64,000 nucleotides of DNA from assembly GCF_003614435.1 (NCBI RefSeq), contig NZ_CP025546.1, positions 1,674,001 through 1,738,000 of the forward strand. Direction: 5' to 3'. Below the pieces are notes generated by a model. That model was not told the origin of the DNA, ran no database searches, and saw only the letters and a list, made by a program, of their open reading frames with translations. Origin of the DNA: Mycobacterium paragordonae. GTDB lineage: Bacteria; Actinomycetota; Actinomycetes; Mycobacteriales; Mycobacteriaceae. The translations under genes and the position numbers were made by a program. Shown in pieces: positions 41,225-49,983 of this stretch (position 1 is its first letter; every line of letters starts with the position of its first letter).

Positions 41225-41877
41225 CGGCCATGCAGGGGCAGGGCTGGCGCAGGCACGTCGTGATCCGGCTGGTGGTTGCGGCACTCGTCGGCGCTGCCGC
41301 TGTGCTGCTCATCGTGACCACCCGGGGATGGGCGTACGCACCGAGCCTGGGATGGCTCGCCTCGGCGCTGGTCTATCTGGTGTGGACGTGGATCGTCGTG
41401 TTGCCGATGGACGCCGAGCGCACGCGCGAACACGTGGTGCCTGAGGACCCGCCGACCGGCTGGATCATCGACGTGGTGATCCTGTCGGCCAGCGTGGCGA
41501 GTCTGGCCGGGGTGGCGCACCTGCTCGCCGCCGGCTCCAAGTCGGGAGTGGAGAAAAACGTCGCTGCCGGGATCGGGGTGGTCTGCATCGCCGTCGCGTG
41601 GTGCGTCGTGCACACCGTCTTCAGCATCCGCTACGCCGACGTCTACTACTCGAACTCGGCCAGCGGCATCGACTTCAGCGGCGCAGAGGATCCCCGTTTC
41701 CTGGATTTCTTCTACCTCGGATTCACCATCGGGATGACCTACCAGGTCTCCGACACCACGTTGCAGACCGGCCAGCTGCGTCGCATCGCGCTGGGCCAGG
41801 CGCTGCTGTCCTACCTGTTCGGGGCGGTTATTCTGGCCGTCACCATCAATCTGGTTGTTGGACTGAGTAATTCATGA
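41221..41877 (+). CDS. DUF1345 membrane protein
   Basis: 218 residues, about five membrane helices (VVIRLVVAALVGAAAVLLIV and others). The second half, GAEDPRFLDFFYLGFTIGMT then YQVSDTTLQTGQLRRIAL, is the DUF1345 signature. Function unknown. The TTG at 41221 overlaps the WS/DGAT stop; an ATG nine bases later is also possible. It is in operon with the acyltransferase and followed 12 bases later by an NTF2-like gene. Confidence 0.82.
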   Translation: MTAMQGQGWRRHVVIRLVVAALVGAAAVLLIVTTRGWAYAPSLGWLASALVYLVWTWIVVLPMDAERTREHVVPEDPPTGWIIDVVILSASVASLAGVAHLLAAGSKSGVEKNVAAGIGVVCIAVAWCVVHTVFSIRYADVYYSNSASGIDFSGAEDPRFLDFFYLGFTIGMTYQVSDTTLQTGQLRRIALGQALLSYLFGAVILAVTINLVVGLSNS

Positions 41878-41889
41878 AAGGACGGCGCC

Positions 41890-42294
41890 ATGGCCGGTAC
41901 CGGGCAGCCCGCGCGTCAGCAGGCTCGAGAGGCTCGCGTCATCGAGCACATGCAGAGTGAGAACGTGCAGGAATGGGACCGCACGATGGCGACGTTCAGT
42001 CACCCCCGCTACGAAATGCCGGACGGGACGGTGTTCGACGGCGCTGACGAGGTCATGCAGTACTGGATCGATGGCCGTGCGCTGGTGCCCGACCAGACCA
42101 ACGAGCTGATCGAGCTCACCCACCTCGACGACGGGCAGGTCCAGATCGAGTTCTGGCTGCGCGGTACCCCGACTACGGCGGCAGAGCCGTTCGAGGTTCG
42201 GCTGTGGGCCGTCTTCGGCTTCGACGAGTCCGATCTGATCACCGGTGAGCGCGTCTTCGTCCAGCCGCCGACGGCCGACCAGATCGCGGGATGA
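41890..42294 (+). CDS. NTF2/SnoaL-like protein
   Basis: 134 residues. EHMQSENVQEWDRTMATFSH, YEMPDGTVFDGADEVMQYW and the strand LRGTPTTAAEPFEVRLWAVF fit the SnoaL/NTF2 cone fold. No enzyme activity can be assigned. It lies between a DUF1345 gene and an MFS transporter in a same-strand run. Confidence 0.8.
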   Translation: MAGTGQPARQQAREARVIEHMQSENVQEWDRTMATFSHPRYEMPDGTVFDGADEVMQYWIDGRALVPDQTNELIELTHLDDGQVQIEFWLRGTPTTAAEPFEVRLWAVFGFDESDLITGERVFVQPPTADQIAG

Positions 42295-42329
42295 TGTTTC
42301 TGAAATCCATCTGACGGGAACGAGGACGT

Positions 42330-43808
42330 GTGCCGAATAGCGAGGAACAGACCGTGTCGACGTCCGGCGAGCGCGGCGGTCCGATCCGCAGCCTGATTCC
42401 GGCCCGCATCGACCGGCTGCCCTGGTCGCCGTTCCACACCCGCATGGTGGTGGCGCTCGGCGTGGCCTGGATCCTGGACGGCCTGGAGATCACCGTGGCC
42501 AGCGCGGTGGCCGAGACGCTGACCGAACCGCAGACACTGCACCTGTCCTCGGCCGCCGTCGGGTTCGTCGCCACCGTCTACCTGGCCGGTGAGGTTGCCG
42601 GGGCGCTGTTCTTCGGAAGGCTCTCCGACAAGCTGGGCCGGCGCAACCTGTTCATGATCACCCTCGGTGTGTACCTGCTCGGCAGTGCACTCACCGCGGC
42701 GACACTGGGCAACAGCCCGGGCTGGATCGCCTTCCTCTACCTGACGCGATTCATCGCCGGCATGGGCATCGGCGGGGAATACGCGGCCATCAACTCGGCG
42801 ATCGATGAGCTGATCCCGGCCCGCTTCCGCGGCCGCGTCGACATCGCGGTCAACGGAACCTACTGGGCCGGGGCGGTGCTGGGCACCCTGGGCACGTTCG
42901 TGTTCCTGCGGGCGATCGAGCTGAGCCTGGGCTGGCGGCTGGCGTTCCTGATCGGCCCGGTCCTGGCGCTGGTGATTCTGCTGGTCCGGCGCAACCTGCC
43001 GGAGAGCCCGCGCTGGCAGGTCATGAACGGACGCACCGACGACGCCGAGCGCACCATCTCCCACATCGAGGAGGAGGTGCAGGCCACCGGAGCGACCCTG
43101 CCGCCGGTCGATGAATCCGCGGCCATCGAATTGCGGCCCGCCCAGGAGATCGGCTACCTCGCGTTGACGCGCGTGCTGTTCCGCGACTACCCGAGCCGGG
43201 CTGCGCTGGGGGCCGTGCTGATGATCAGCCAGTCGTTCCTGTACAACGCGATCTCCTTCACCTACACCCTGGTGCTGGGCAAGTTCTACGGCGTTCCCTC
43301 GGCCTCCACGCCGTTGTACCTGATCGCGTTTGCCGTGGGAAATCTGTTGGGACCCCTGACCATTGGGCACTTCTTCGACACCATCGGCCGGCGCAAGATG
43401 ATCGCCGGAACCTACCTGCTGTCGGGGCTGCTGCTGGCGGTCAGCGCGGCCCTGTTCCAGGCCGGCGTGCTCAACGCGATCACGCAGACCATCGCCTGGT
43501 GCGTCATCTTCTACATCGCCTCGGCCGGTGCCAGCGCGGCCTACCTCACGGTCAGCGAGATCTTCCCGCTTGAGGTGCGCGCCAAGGCGATCGCGGTGTT
43601 CTTCGCCATCGCACAGTGTTTCGGTGCGCTGGGGCCGGTGATCTACGGGGCGCTGATCGGCGACGGCTCCAAGCCGCTGCTGCTGTTCCTGGGCTATCTG
43701 CTGGGTGCTGCCGTGATGATTGTGGGCGGCCTAACCGCCTGGTTCCTCGCCGTCGATGCCGAGGGAAAGTCGCTGGAGGACATCGCCACACCGCTGGCCG
43801 CAAGGTGA
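42330..43808 (+). CDS. MFS transporter, metabolite/sugar-proton symporter type
   Basis: 492 residues with twelve membrane helices. The loop-2 motif GRLSDKLGRRNLFMI, the mirrored FDTIGRRKMIAG in the second half and RFIAGMGIGGEYAAINSAID place it among MFS sugar/metabolite proton symporters. The substrate is unknown. GTG start with CGAGGA upstream. It is last in the run beginning with the WS/DGAT gene and ends 11 bases before the sensor-phosphatase gene. Confidence 0.88.
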   Translation: MPNSEEQTVSTSGERGGPIRSLIPARIDRLPWSPFHTRMVVALGVAWILDGLEITVASAVAETLTEPQTLHLSSAAVGFVATVYLAGEVAGALFFGRLSDKLGRRNLFMITLGVYLLGSALTAATLGNSPGWIAFLYLTRFIAGMGIGGEYAAINSAIDELIPARFRGRVDIAVNGTYWAGAVLGTLGTFVFLRAIELSLGWRLAFLIGPVLALVILLVRRNLPESPRWQVMNGRTDDAERTISHIEEEVQATGATLPPVDESAAIELRPAQEIGYLALTRVLFRDYPSRAALGAVLMISQSFLYNAISFTYTLVLGKFYGVPSASTPLYLIAFAVGNLLGPLTIGHFFDTIGRRKMIAGTYLLSGLLLAVSAALFQAGVLNAITQTIAWCVIFYIASAGASAAYLTVSEIFPLEVRAKAIAVFFAIAQCFGALGPVIYGALIGDGSKPLLLFLGYLLGAAVMIVGGLTAWFLAVDAEGKSLEDIATPLAAR

Positions 43809-43819
43809 AGTCATACTGA

Positions 43820-46800
43820 GTGATCAACAACGGTTCCGGTGACGGGAGAGGGACGTCGGTGGTCTTTCGCGCAGACCAGGAGATAGGCCGCGATCTGGCT
43901 GCCGTGGACTGGGCGTCCACACCGCTTGGGCCGGTTGATGAGTGGCCACAGAGCCTGCGCACCGCCGTCGACATCCTGCTTTCGTCCCAGTTCTCCATGT
44001 GGATGGGGTGGGGCCCGGAACTCACCTTCTTCTGCAACGCCGCCTACCGTCGGGACACCCTGGGCCGCAAATATCCCTGGGCGCTGGGCCGGCCCGCCAG
44101 TGAAGTCTGGGCCGAAATCTGGGCCGATATCGCCCCGCGCGCCGATCGGGTCCTGACCGAGGGTGAGGCGACCTGGGACGAGGCGTTGATGCTCATCCTG
44201 GGGCGGTCCGGTTATCCGGAGGAGACCTATCACACCTTCTCCTACAGCCCGTTGCGCGATGACGACGCGCGCGTCGTCGGACTGCTCTGCGTGGTCAGCG
44301 AGGACACCGAGCGGGTGATCGCGCAGCGCCGCATCGCCACCCTGCGCGACCTGGGCTCGGACCCGAGTGTCATTCGCACCGAGCGGCAGATGCTCGATTT
44401 CGCCGCCGGCCAACTCGACAAGAACCCCTACGATCTCCCGTTCACCCTGACCTACCTCTTCGACGACCGGGGCAACGCAAGGCTTGCCGGAGTCAGTGGC
44501 ATCGCGCTCGGGCACCCGGCGGCCCCGGAAACGTTGGCGATCGGCGGCGACTCGGTGTGGCCGGCCGGCAAGGCGGCGCAGGGCGACTGCGAGGTAATCG
44601 AACTCGACGGTCTGGCAGCGAATCTGCCCACCGGCGCGTGGCCCGAGCCGCCGAAGCAGGCCTTCATGGTGCCGTTGCTGCAGCAGGGTGGCCCGCCGGT
44701 CGGATTCCTGGTGGCGGGACTGAACCGGTATCGCGAACTCGACGACGGCTACCGCGGGTTCGTCGAACTGGTGGCCGGCTACCTCGCGACGGGGGTGAGC
44801 AGCGCCCGCAGCTACCAGGCTCAGCAGCAGCGCGCCGAGGAGCTCGCCGAACTGGACCGCGCCAAGACCACCTTCTTCTCCAACATCAGCCACGAATTCC
44901 GCACCCCGCTCACCCTGATCCTGGGTCCGGTCGACGAATTGCGCGGTCGCGCAAGCGATTTAGACGAGACCGCACGCCAGGAGCTGGAGCTGGTGCACCG
45001 CAACGGATTACGGCTCGCCAAATTGGTCAACACGCTGCTGGACTTCTCGCGCATCGAGGCGGGACGGATGCAGGCCCGGTTCGAGCCGGTGGACCTGGCG
45101 TCGGTCACCGCCGAACTGGCCAGCGTGTTCCGTTCAGCGATCAACCAGGTCGGCCTCACGCTCACAGTGGACTGCCCGCCGCTGGACGAGCCGGTGTTCG
45201 TGGATCGCCAGATGTGGGAGAAGGTGGTACTCAACCTGCTCTCGAACGCGTTGAAGTTCACCTTCGACGGCGAAATCTCGGTACGGGTCGCCCGTGACGA
45301 CCGGCAGGCGGTAGTCACCTTCGCCGACACCGGGGTGGGTGTGTCGGCGGCCGAAATGCCGCGGCTGTTCGAACGTTTCCACCGCATCGAGACCACCCGT
45401 GCCCGATCCACCGAGGGCAGCGGCATCGGGTTGGCCCTGGTGCGGGAACTGGTCGGGTTGCACGGAGGGACCATCACTGCTGACAGCCGGGAGGGCGAGG
45501 GGACCACCTTCACCATCCGGTTGCCGTTCGGCACCGCGCATCTGCCACCCGACGAACTGGCCGAACCAAGCGACACCCGGGTGGCGCCGGGCACGGTTGC
45601 CGAGCCGTACGTGCAAGAGGCGCTGCGTTGGCTGCCCGGTGAATCCGAGACGGCGACACCGGTTTTGGAGGCCCTGCCGGCCCAGGGCGGGGGCACTGGC
45701 CCGGCGCCGCGGGTGTTGGTCGCCGATGACAACGTGGACATGCGCGAATATCTGGCGAACCTGCTGGGCGCGTCCGGGTACCAGGTCAGCGGCGTGGGCG
45801 ACGGTGAGCAGGCGCTGGAGGCCATCCGCGCCCAGCTGCCCGACCTGGTGATCAGCGACGTGATGATGCCCAAGCTGGACGGGCTGCAATTGCTGGCCGC
45901 GCTGCGGGCCGACCAGCGCACGGCGGCGCTGCCGGTGCTGCTGCTGTCGGCGCGGGCAGGCCAGGAAGCCTCCATCGAAGGCCTGCTGGCCGGCGCGGAC
46001 GACTACCTGGTCAAGCCGTTCGCCGCCGCGGAACTGCTGGCCAGGGTGCGCGCCAACGTCGAGTTGGCGCGAATCCGCAACTATCACGTCCGGTGGCGAA
46101 CCGCGCTGGTGGATTCGCTGCAGGAAGCCTTCTTCGTGATCGACGAACACGGCACCGTGATCGAGATCAACGCGGCTTTCGCCGAAATCCTCGGCTACGG
46201 CACAGAGGGACTGCCGTACGAACCTCCGCACGCCTGGTGGCCGGACCCCGAGACCGATATCACCGCCCGTCGGCTGGTCGAGGACGAGTTCGCGAAGTCG
46301 CTCGGCGAATCCGAGGGCAGCTTGTCCATCCCGGTCACCCACCGCGACGGGCACCGGCTGTGGATCGCGGTCAACTTCAGTCACGCCCACGATCCTGATT
46401 CCGGGCGCCGGGTCATGGTCGGCACCTTCCGCGACATCACGGCGGAGCACTACGCCGTGCAGAGTCAGAGCGCGCTGGCGGAGCTGAATCAGCAACTGGT
46501 GCAAGCCGATACGCTCACCGACGCGTTGCAGGGCGCCGCCGAGGTGCTGCGCCGGGTGTGGCAGGCGCGGCGCGTGTTGGCGGTGACCTTCACCAGCGGC
46601 TCGTCCAATGGAAGCGCGCCGCACGTGGTCTGCGCCGGTGAGCCGGCCGAGTGGGAAGACCTCACGCCGCAACTGCAGCAGCAGATCGGATCGCTGCGCG
46701 AAACGGATCTGCTGAGCACCGTCACCGTCGATGCGGGTGCGGCCGGTATCGCCTCGCAGCATCCCCGCGGGCTCCTGGTCATCTGGGTCGAATTGTCCGA

Positions 46801-47974
46801 GCATCGCCGTTTCACCCGGGAAGATCAGACGCTGCTCGCGGTGCTGGCCGGCCGGCTCGGGCAGGGATTGCAGCGCGTCTATCGACTCGACGAGCAACGC
46901 GAAACCGCGGTGGCGCTGCAGCATGCGATGTTGGGGCCGGCGTCGCTGCCCGAAGGTTTCGCGGTGCGGTATCTGCCCGCCAGTCACCCGCTGCAGGTGG
47001 GCGGCGACTGGTACGACGTCGTCGATCTCGACGAGGATCGCGTCGCGTTGATGGTCGGCGACTGCGTGGGTCACGGTCTGGCGGCGGCCACCGTCATGGG
47101 CCAGCTACGCAGCGCCTGCCGCGCGCTGCTGCTCGAGCAGCCCAGCCCCGGTGCGGTGCTCACCGCCCTGGACCGATTCGCCGCCCGGCTGCCCGGCGCC
47201 CGCTGCACGACCGCATTCTGTGCGGTGCTCACCCAGGAGACGGGCGAACTGGTGTACTCGAGTGCCGGACACCCCCCGCCGATCATGGTCTACGCGGACG
47301 GCACCATGGTGCTGCTGGGCGAAGAACACGGACTTCCCTTGGCGTTGCGCCCGAATTGGCAGCGACCCGAGAGCCGCATCACCATGCCGCCGCGAGCGAC
47401 CCTGCTGCTCTACACCGACGGTCTGGTGGAGCGGCGCGGGCATTCGCTGGATGACGGCATGACGCGGGCGGCAGACGTGGTGCAGACTGGCCGATCGCAG
47501 GCGCTCGAAGAGGTGGCCGATCGGCTCATGTCCCAATTGGAGCCCGGTGACGGGTATCCCGACGACGTGGCCATGCTGCTCTACCGGCAGCCCGCGCCGT
47601 TCTCACTGGAGTTCGTCGCCGACGCCAGCAATCTTGCCGACAGCCGGAATGCGTTGCGCGGCTGGCTGACCCGGGCGGGAGTCGAGCCGAATCAGATTCA
47701 GGATGTGCTCATCGCGACGGGTGAAGCAGTCGCCAACGCGATCGAGCACGGTCACCGCGACCGGCGGGTGGGCACCGTTTCGCTGCGCGCGACCGCGATC
47801 GTAGACCGGCTGCAGGTGACCGTCACCGACACCGGCGCCTGGAAGGCGCCGGCCCACACCGCCGACTTCAGCCGCGGACGCGGTATTTCGCTGATGCGAG
47901 TCCTGATGGAGGACTGCAGCATTGAATCCAGCGAAGCCGGCACGACCGTGTTAATGCATGCAAGGATCTCGTGA
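43820..47974 (+). CDS. Multidomain histidine kinase-receiver-PAS-PP2C phosphatase-anti-sigma kinase
   Basis: 1384 residues. The order is: PAS/GAF-like sensor region (1-330), HisKA with His358 (FFSNISHEFRTPLTLI), HATPase_c (NLLSNALKFT, DTGVGV, GSGIGLALV), receiver (about 630-750) with phospho-acceptor Asp680 (ISDVMMPKLDG), PAS (about 760-880), GAF-like stretch, SpoIIE/PP2C phosphatase (about 1010-1230; GGDWYDVVDL, VGDCVGHGLAAA), and a C-terminal RsbW-like ATPase (GEAVANAIEHGH). This joins two-component signalling to sigma-factor partner switching in one cytosolic protein. Its stop overlaps the start of a STAS gene, the expected substrate. The sigma factor controlled is not in the window. Confidence 0.93.
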   Translation: MINNGSGDGRGTSVVFRADQEIGRDLAAVDWASTPLGPVDEWPQSLRTAVDILLSSQFSMWMGWGPELTFFCNAAYRRDTLGRKYPWALGRPASEVWAEIWADIAPRADRVLTEGEATWDEALMLILGRSGYPEETYHTFSYSPLRDDDARVVGLLCVVSEDTERVIAQRRIATLRDLGSDPSVIRTERQMLDFAAGQLDKNPYDLPFTLTYLFDDRGNARLAGVSGIALGHPAAPETLAIGGDSVWPAGKAAQGDCEVIELDGLAANLPTGAWPEPPKQAFMVPLLQQGGPPVGFLVAGLNRYRELDDGYRGFVELVAGYLATGVSSARSYQAQQQRAEELAELDRAKTTFFSNISHEFRTPLTLILGPVDELRGRASDLDETARQELELVHRNGLRLAKLVNTLLDFSRIEAGRMQARFEPVDLASVTAELASVFRSAINQVGLTLTVDCPPLDEPVFVDRQMWEKVVLNLLSNALKFTFDGEISVRVARDDRQAVVTFADTGVGVSAAEMPRLFERFHRIETTRARSTEGSGIGLALVRELVGLHGGTITADSREGEGTTFTIRLPFGTAHLPPDELAEPSDTRVAPGTVAEPYVQEALRWLPGESETATPVLEALPAQGGGTGPAPRVLVADDNVDMREYLANLLGASGYQVSGVGDGEQALEAIRAQLPDLVISDVMMPKLDGLQLLAALRADQRTAALPVLLLSARAGQEASIEGLLAGADDYLVKPFAAAELLARVRANVELARIRNYHVRWRTALVDSLQEAFFVIDEHGTVIEINAAFAEILGYGTEGLPYEPPHAWWPDPETDITARRLVEDEFAKSLGESEGSLSIPVTHRDGHRLWIAVNFSHAHDPDSGRRVMVGTFRDITAEHYAVQSQSALAELNQQLVQADTLTDALQGAAEVLRRVWQARRVLAVTFTSGSSNGSAPHVVCAGEPAEWEDLTPQLQQQIGSLRETDLLSTVTVDAGAAGIASQHPRGLLVIWVELSEHRRFTREDQTLLAVLAGRLGQGLQRVYRLDEQRETAVALQHAMLGPASLPEGFAVRYLPASHPLQVGGDWYDVVDLDEDRVALMVGDCVGHGLAAATVMGQLRSACRALLLEQPSPGAVLTALDRFAARLPGARCTTAFCAVLTQETGELVYSSAGHPPPIMVYADGTMVLLGEEHGLPLALRPNWQRPESRITMPPRATLLLYTDGLVERRGHSLDDGMTRAADVVQTGRSQALEEVADRLMSQLEPGDGYPDDVAMLLYRQPAPFSLEFVADASNLADSRNALRGWLTRAGVEPNQIQDVLIATGEAVANAIEHGHRDRRVGTVSLRATAIVDRLQVTVTDTGAWKAPAHTADFSRGRGISLMRVLMEDCSIESSEAGTTVLMHARIS

Positions 47975-48294
47975 TGGCTACACCGCTCACCTTGAACACC
48001 GAGCGCGACCCCGACGGGGCGCACCGCTTGACCGCGGTCGGCGAGATCGACCTGAGCAACATCGAGGTGTTCAAGCGGGCCCTTTCCGAGGCCAACGCGG
48101 GCACCCGCGAGCCCATCACCATCGATCTCAGCGCGGTCAAGTATGTCGACAGCGCCGGAATCAACGCCCTGTTCGATCAGGCCGACGCGGTCGATGAATT
48201 GCACGTGATCGTCCATCCGTTGCTCGTTCGGGTGCTCACGGTGAGCGGGTTCAGCAAGATCGCGAGCATTGAGGCCGCGGCTACGGCCGACTGA
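47974..48294 (+). CDS. STAS-domain anti-sigma factor antagonist
   Basis: 106 residues, one STAS domain. The phosphorylation segment KYVDSAGINALFDQ has the conserved Ser. Its ATG overlaps the TGA of the kinase-phosphatase gene (TGATG). The RsbW-like domain of that protein should phosphorylate this Ser and the PP2C domain remove the phosphate, so that the unphosphorylated antagonist frees a sigma factor. It overlaps the convergent cupin gene by 14 bases. Confidence 0.92.
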   Translation: MATPLTLNTERDPDGAHRLTAVGEIDLSNIEVFKRALSEANAGTREPITIDLSAVKYVDSAGINALFDQADAVDELHVIVHPLLVRVLTVSGFSKIASIEAAATAD

Positions 48295-49228
48295 ACTGCA
48301 TGTCGAGGCTGCGCAGGTAGGTCTGCAACCCCGCATCCTGGACGGGAATCAGATGCGCCGGCGCGCCGGACTCGTTGTAGTGCGCGTGCCACATCCCGGG
48401 TGGCGTGGTGAACGCTCCGCCGGCCTGCCAGTCCACCCGAATCGGGTCGGCGATGCGGCCGCGGTCGTCGAGCCGGGTGCCCAGCAGCGTGTAGCACCCC
48501 GGCTGGGCGTCCAGGATCAGGTCCAGCGCGACCGACTGGTGGCGGTGCGGGCGCTGCTCCTGACCGGGCGGCAGCACCCCGAACATCGCCCAGAGCACGT
48601 GCGTCAGTGTCAGGGTCTGCTCCTGCTCGGCGTTGGCCAGCAGCACGCTGACCCGGTTCTTCTCGTTGGCGCCCGGTTGCGCCGCGATGTGCTCGAGTTC
48701 GGCGAGCACGTCCGCTCCGCGGAACTTGGTCGGGCGGAACCGCGGTTCGCCGGCCCGCACGCCGAGGTAACGGAGCAGGGGCTCGTCGTGCACCCAGTAC
48801 ATCGCCGCGCCGTCGGCGGCGTGGAACACCGCCCGCGCACCGGCCGGCAAAGTCAGGAAATCGCCCTTCTCCCAATGGACTAGGCGGCCGTCGACCGTTG
48901 CGCTGCCACGCCCGGACAGCACGTAGTACATCTGCGACGTGGCGTTCGGGCAGGTGTCGATCTGCTCGCCCGCGCGAATCCGCACGAAGTTCGCCAACAG
49001 CGCCGGACTGGTGGCCGCGCCGGTGTGCAGGCCGAGATCTGCCGACAGGTCCAACGGCACCACACCGGTCGGCTGATCCAGATAGATCTCCGGGCCGAAC
49101 TGGGCGATCGGCACCCGGGGCGTGTGGCCGGATCCGATCGGGTCGGCGGCCTGCGTGTATTCGAAATAGCGGGCCTCGTCAGCCCAGTCCTCGACGATCG
49201 GAGCTTGGCGGTGCAGTGCGGTAGTCAT
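48281..49228 (-). CDS. Bicupin protein, gentisate dioxygenase-like
   Basis: 315 residues with two cupin barrels: about 60-150 (SQMYYVLSGRGSATVDG, HWEKGDFLTLPAG) and about 215-300 (EQRPHRHQSVALDLILDAQP, TTPPGMWHAHYNESG). The His residues of the second barrel could bind iron, as in gentisate or hydroxynaphthoate dioxygenases; the first barrel has fewer. Ring-cleaving dioxygenase is possible but unproven. It is divergent from a GntR gene with a palindrome between, suggesting substrate-controlled expression. Confidence 0.8.
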   Translation of the reverse strand: MTTALHRQAPIVEDWADEARYFEYTQAADPIGSGHTPRVPIAQFGPEIYLDQPTGVVPLDLSADLGLHTGAATSPALLANFVRIRAGEQIDTCPNATSQMYYVLSGRGSATVDGRLVHWEKGDFLTLPAGARAVFHAADGAAMYWVHDEPLLRYLGVRAGEPRFRPTKFRGADVLAELEHIAAQPGANEKNRVSVLLANAEQEQTLTLTHVLWAMFGVLPPGQEQRPHRHQSVALDLILDAQPGCYTLLGTRLDDRGRIADPIRVDWQAGGAFTTPPGMWHAHYNESGAPAHLIPVQDAGLQTYLRSLDMQFSRP

Positions 49229-49246
49229 GTCTATATCGTATCTATC

Positions 49247-49263
49247 TTGTATCTATCATGCAA
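49247..49263. promoter_or_regulatory. Operator candidate between bicupin and GntR genes
   Basis: TTGTAT-CTATC-ATGCAA, an inverted repeat with one mismatch. The direct repeat GTATCTATC occurs twice in the same stretch (49238-49257). It suits a GntR/FadR-type dimer. Confidence 0.5.
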
Positions 49264-49305
49264 GCCGATAGAGTCTGCGGTACCACTGAGCCGCAGAGGA
49301 GGGCC

Positions 49306-49983
49306 ATGACGTTGGAGGTCACCAGCGGTCCGGGCGCGGCCAAGGACCGGGCACTCGACTACGTCAAGGCCAAGGTGCTGACCGGGGAGTTTCCCGGCGG
49401 GGAATTGATCAGCGAGGGTGAGGTGGCCACCGCACTGGGGATGTCGCGCACCCCGGTCCGCGAGGCGTTCCTGCAATTGGAGGCGGCCGGACTGTTGCGG
49501 CTGTATCCCAAGCGCGGAGCGCTGGTGGTGCCGGTCTCTCCGGATGAGGTGCGCGCGGTCCTCGAGGCCAGGGTGGTGCTCGAGGAGTTCGCCGTGCGGG
49601 CGGTGATCCAGCGCGGTCCCGACGCGTGTGCGGCTGTCTACGAACGGCTTTCGGCCCAGGTGCAGCGCCAGCGCGAGACCGCCGCTGCCGCCGACCTGCA
49701 TGCGTTCCTGGAGTCCGACCGTGCCTTTCACAACGCCACGCTGGAAGCGGCCGGTAACGCCATCCTGGCCGGCTTCTATTCCACCCTGCGCGACCGGCAG
49801 ATGCGGATGATCGGCGAATCGGCGCGCAATGCCCAACGGCTGGCCACCATCATCGACGAGCACGAACGCATCGCGGAGGCGCTCCGGGACGGGGACGGCG
49901 AGGCGGCGCGCCGGGCGGTCCGGGCGCATCTGGCGGGCACCATGCGGGCGCTGGGGCTGACCGGCGACGAGCAGTGGTCCTGA
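49306..49983 (+). CDS. GntR-family (FCD) transcriptional regulator
   Basis: 225 residues. N-terminal winged helix: LISEGEVATALGMSRTPVRE, AFLQLEAAGLLRLYPKRGAL. The C-terminal FCD domain (DEVRAVLEARVVLEEFAVRA, LESDRAFHNATLEAAGN, DEHERIAEALRDGD) has the His/Asp pattern that binds metal and carboxylate ligands. GAGGAGGG precedes the ATG at 49306. It is divergent from the bicupin gene and overlaps the desaturase gene by one base (TGATG). It likely regulates both directions. Confidence 0.92.
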   Translation: MTLEVTSGPGAAKDRALDYVKAKVLTGEFPGGELISEGEVATALGMSRTPVREAFLQLEAAGLLRLYPKRGALVVPVSPDEVRAVLEARVVLEEFAVRAVIQRGPDACAAVYERLSAQVQRQRETAAAADLHAFLESDRAFHNATLEAAGNAILAGFYSTLRDRQMRMIGESARNAQRLATIIDEHERIAEALRDGDGEAARRAVRAHLAGTMRALGLTGDEQWS

